DNA from: Acidiphilium sp. CAG:727
GTDB lineage: Bacteria > Bacillota > Clostridia > Christensenellales > Borkfalkiaceae
Direction of reading: 5' to 3'
Length of the DNA: 5,094 bases
Assembly (NCBI GenBank): GCA_000437515.1
Contig: FR898463.1
Span: 1-5,094 of the forward strand
Of this stretch, positions 4,576-5,094 are shown in pieces (the stretch's first letter is position 1; every line of letters starts with the position of its first letter). The notes under the pieces are model-generated. The model had not been told where the DNA came from and ran no database searches. It saw nothing but the letters and a program-made list of their open reading frames with translations. The position numbers and the translations under genes are program-made.

Positions 4576-4731
4576 ATGAGTTACTTTGACAAATGTTCTG
4601 TATGCAAATACAATATCAGTTGCAACTATTTCGCGCCGTTCTGCGACTTAGCGGAAATGCCTATATACGACGAAAAGGATTGTCCGTTAAATAAACAGAA
4701 AGAACAAACTTCGGATAACGAAAAGGAGTAA
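4576..4731 (+). CDS. Cys-rich small protein, probable metal binding, 51 aa
   Basis: The protein starts MSYFDKCSVCKYNISCNYF and ends TSDNEKE. Five Cys lie in the first 36 residues: a CxxC pair at 7 and 10, then C16, C23 and C36. This suggests a small zinc-binding fold, but the spacing does not match a family I can name. The charged C-terminal tail (KQKEQTSDNEKE) is probably disordered. There is no membrane segment. AAAAGGAG ends eight bases before the ATG, a strong ribosome-binding site, and the frame is clean. The end of the coding sequence (AAGGAG, 4723-4728) serves as the ribosome-binding site of the next gene, so the two are very likely co-transcribed and translationally linked. Small Cys-rich proteins of this type are common in mobile elements of Bacillota; the function is unknown. 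Confidence 0.75.
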   Translation: MSYFDKCSVCKYNISCNYFAPFCDLAEMPIYDEKDCPLNKQKEQTSDNEKE

Positions 4732-4734
4732 ACA

Positions 4735-4926
4735 GTGTTTTGTATAATTCATAGGTACTTTTTCTGTTGCGACGATTGCAATCAGACTGCGGAATATTTT
4801 TCCGTAAAATCGGCGAGAGAACACGGCTGGGCGATAGCGAAAAATTATAGAAATTGCTACTGCCCGAAGTGTGCTCCGAGGCATAGAAACACGGGGCGAA
4901 ATGGTGTACAACGTCGAAAACCATAA
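4735..4926 (+). CDS. Zinc-ribbon-like small protein, 63 aa
   Basis: This starts at GTG 4735, three bases after the preceding stop. It is chosen because AAGGAG (4723-4728) lies six bases upstream. The protein begins MFCIIHRYFFCCDDC and has a CxxC pair at C12/C15, a central SVKSAREHGWAIAKNY segment (23-38), and a second pair in CPKC (C43/C46). That layout, two CxxC knuckles around a helix and a hairpin, is that of a small zinc ribbon. The tail RHRNTGRNGVQRRKP is strongly basic and could contact nucleic acid. Similar short proteins with an ...AREHGW...CPKC pattern occur in phages and conjugative elements, as far as I recall. It forms a two-gene unit with the 51-aa Cys-rich protein. The precise function is unknown. 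Confidence 0.75.
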   Translation: MFCIIHRYFFCCDDCNQTAEYFSVKSAREHGWAIAKNYRNCYCPKCAPRHRNTGRNGVQRRKP

Positions 4927-4929
4927 ATA

Positions 4930-4966
4930 AATGGTAGAAATTCGAAGTCCACCATTAAATATTTTT
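4930..4966 (+). terminator. Weak terminator-like hairpin after the Cys-rich pair
   Basis: AATGGT (4930-4935) pairs with ACCATT (4951-4956) around a 15-base loop that includes the palindrome TTCGAA. AAATA and five T (4962-4966) follow. The stem is short and AT-rich, so termination would be inefficient at best. Confidence 0.35.
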
Positions 4967-4967
4967 C

Positions 4968-5015
4968 GCGGATAAGCCGCAAACAGTTGCATTTTATCCG
5001 CAAGTTGTATATAAT
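4968..5015 (+). promoter_or_regulatory. Strong promoter overlapped by a palindromic operator-like site
   Basis: TTGCAT (4987-4992) and TATAAT (5010-5015) are exactly 17 bases apart, a near-consensus sigma-A promoter firing to the right. The -35 box lies inside an interrupted palindrome: GCGGATAA (4968-4975) pairs with TTATCCGC (4994-5001), and inner arms GCAA/TTGC (4979-4982, 4987-4990) surround ACAG. A repressor bound to this site would block the -35 box. The promoter is well supported; the operator role is inferred. The controlled gene lies outside the window. Confidence 0.8.
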
Positions 5016-5021
5016 ACTATC

Positions 5022-5094
5022 AGAGCGTAGGCATTAAGCCAAGCGCAAATATTGGTCACCTTAAATGGGGCACGCGGCTTGTTGAAATACAAGC
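5022..5094 (+). other. Structured 5' leader with competing stems, cut by the window edge
   Basis: Downstream of the promoter there is no start codon opening a long frame. Stem 1 pairs AAGCC (5036-5040) with GGCTT (5076-5080), continued by GCG/CGC (5043-5045 with 5073-5075). Stem 2 pairs GCTTGT (5077-5082) with ACAAGC (5089-5094) and uses the same bases. A third pair, GGC/GCC (5030-5032 with 5038-5040), competes with the left side of stem 1. A six-codon ORF starts at ATG 5065 (MGHAAC) without a ribosome-binding site. This looks like an attenuator or other riboregulator. I do not recognise a known riboswitch class. Confidence 0.5.

Noticed and set aside
4661..4992. Two overlapping minus-strand ORFs opposite the Cys-rich pair
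   Set aside because: The plus-strand genes have strong ribosome-binding sites and Cys motifs; the minus frames have neither.
5015..5094. Open plus-strand frame reading KPSANIGHLKWGTRLVEIQ at the right edge
   Set aside because: It has no start codon or ribosome-binding site, begins inside the promoter region, and coincides with conserved-looking stems. It is better read as untranslated leader.

Overview
The window looks like a stretch of a Bacillota chromosome, most likely an uncultured gut-type member of the Clostridia. The evidence is a bifunctional PyrR, sigma-A type promoters, a DUF378 small membrane protein, a C-terminal domain I associate with clostridial proteins, scattered palindromic repeats of the kind common in such genomes, and an IS30 element next to what looks like conjugative or mobilisable element DNA. 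The lineage is inferred from sequence style only.

Left part (1-2640), chromosomal backbone. pyrR is on the minus strand (40-570). Diverging from it is a 319-aa cytoplasmic protein of unknown function (708-1667). A 375-bp gap follows, filled with degraded palindromic repeats. Then come an 86-aa hypothetical protein (2043-2303) and a 70-aa DUF378 membrane protein (2336-2548). pyrR and the 86-aa gene share an exact layout: an extended -10 (TGATATAAT) ends seven bases before the A of the ATG, with no Shine-Dalgarno. Both mRNAs should therefore be leaderless. The strong terminator of the 86-aa gene contains the start codon of the DUF378 gene.

Middle (about 2760-3990). A complete IS30-family transposase gene lies on the minus strand (2837-3883). 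It has a terminator-like hairpin beyond its 3' end and a long imperfect palindrome (3903-3987) just upstream of its start. I could not fix the terminal inverted repeats.

Right part (about 4000-5094), probable accessory or mobile DNA. It opens with a 129-bp structure at 4019-4147: 26-bp outer arms enclosing two further hairpins, which would fold as a three-way junction. An intrinsic terminator follows at 4161-4205. After that come a 35-aa gene, a GC-rich hairpin region and two overlapping-style small genes for Cys-rich putative zinc-binding proteins (51 and 63 aa). At the right edge is a strong promoter (TTGCAT-N17-TATAAT) whose -35 box lies inside a palindrome, followed by a leader with mutually exclusive stems. 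The gene it controls is outside the window. Genes here have ordinary Shine-Dalgarno sites, unlike the leaderless genes on the left, which fits a different origin.

No complete new system is visible. The items most worth following are the three-way-junction element, the terminator that contains a start codon, the leaderless promoters, and the promoter, operator and leader cut off at the right edge.
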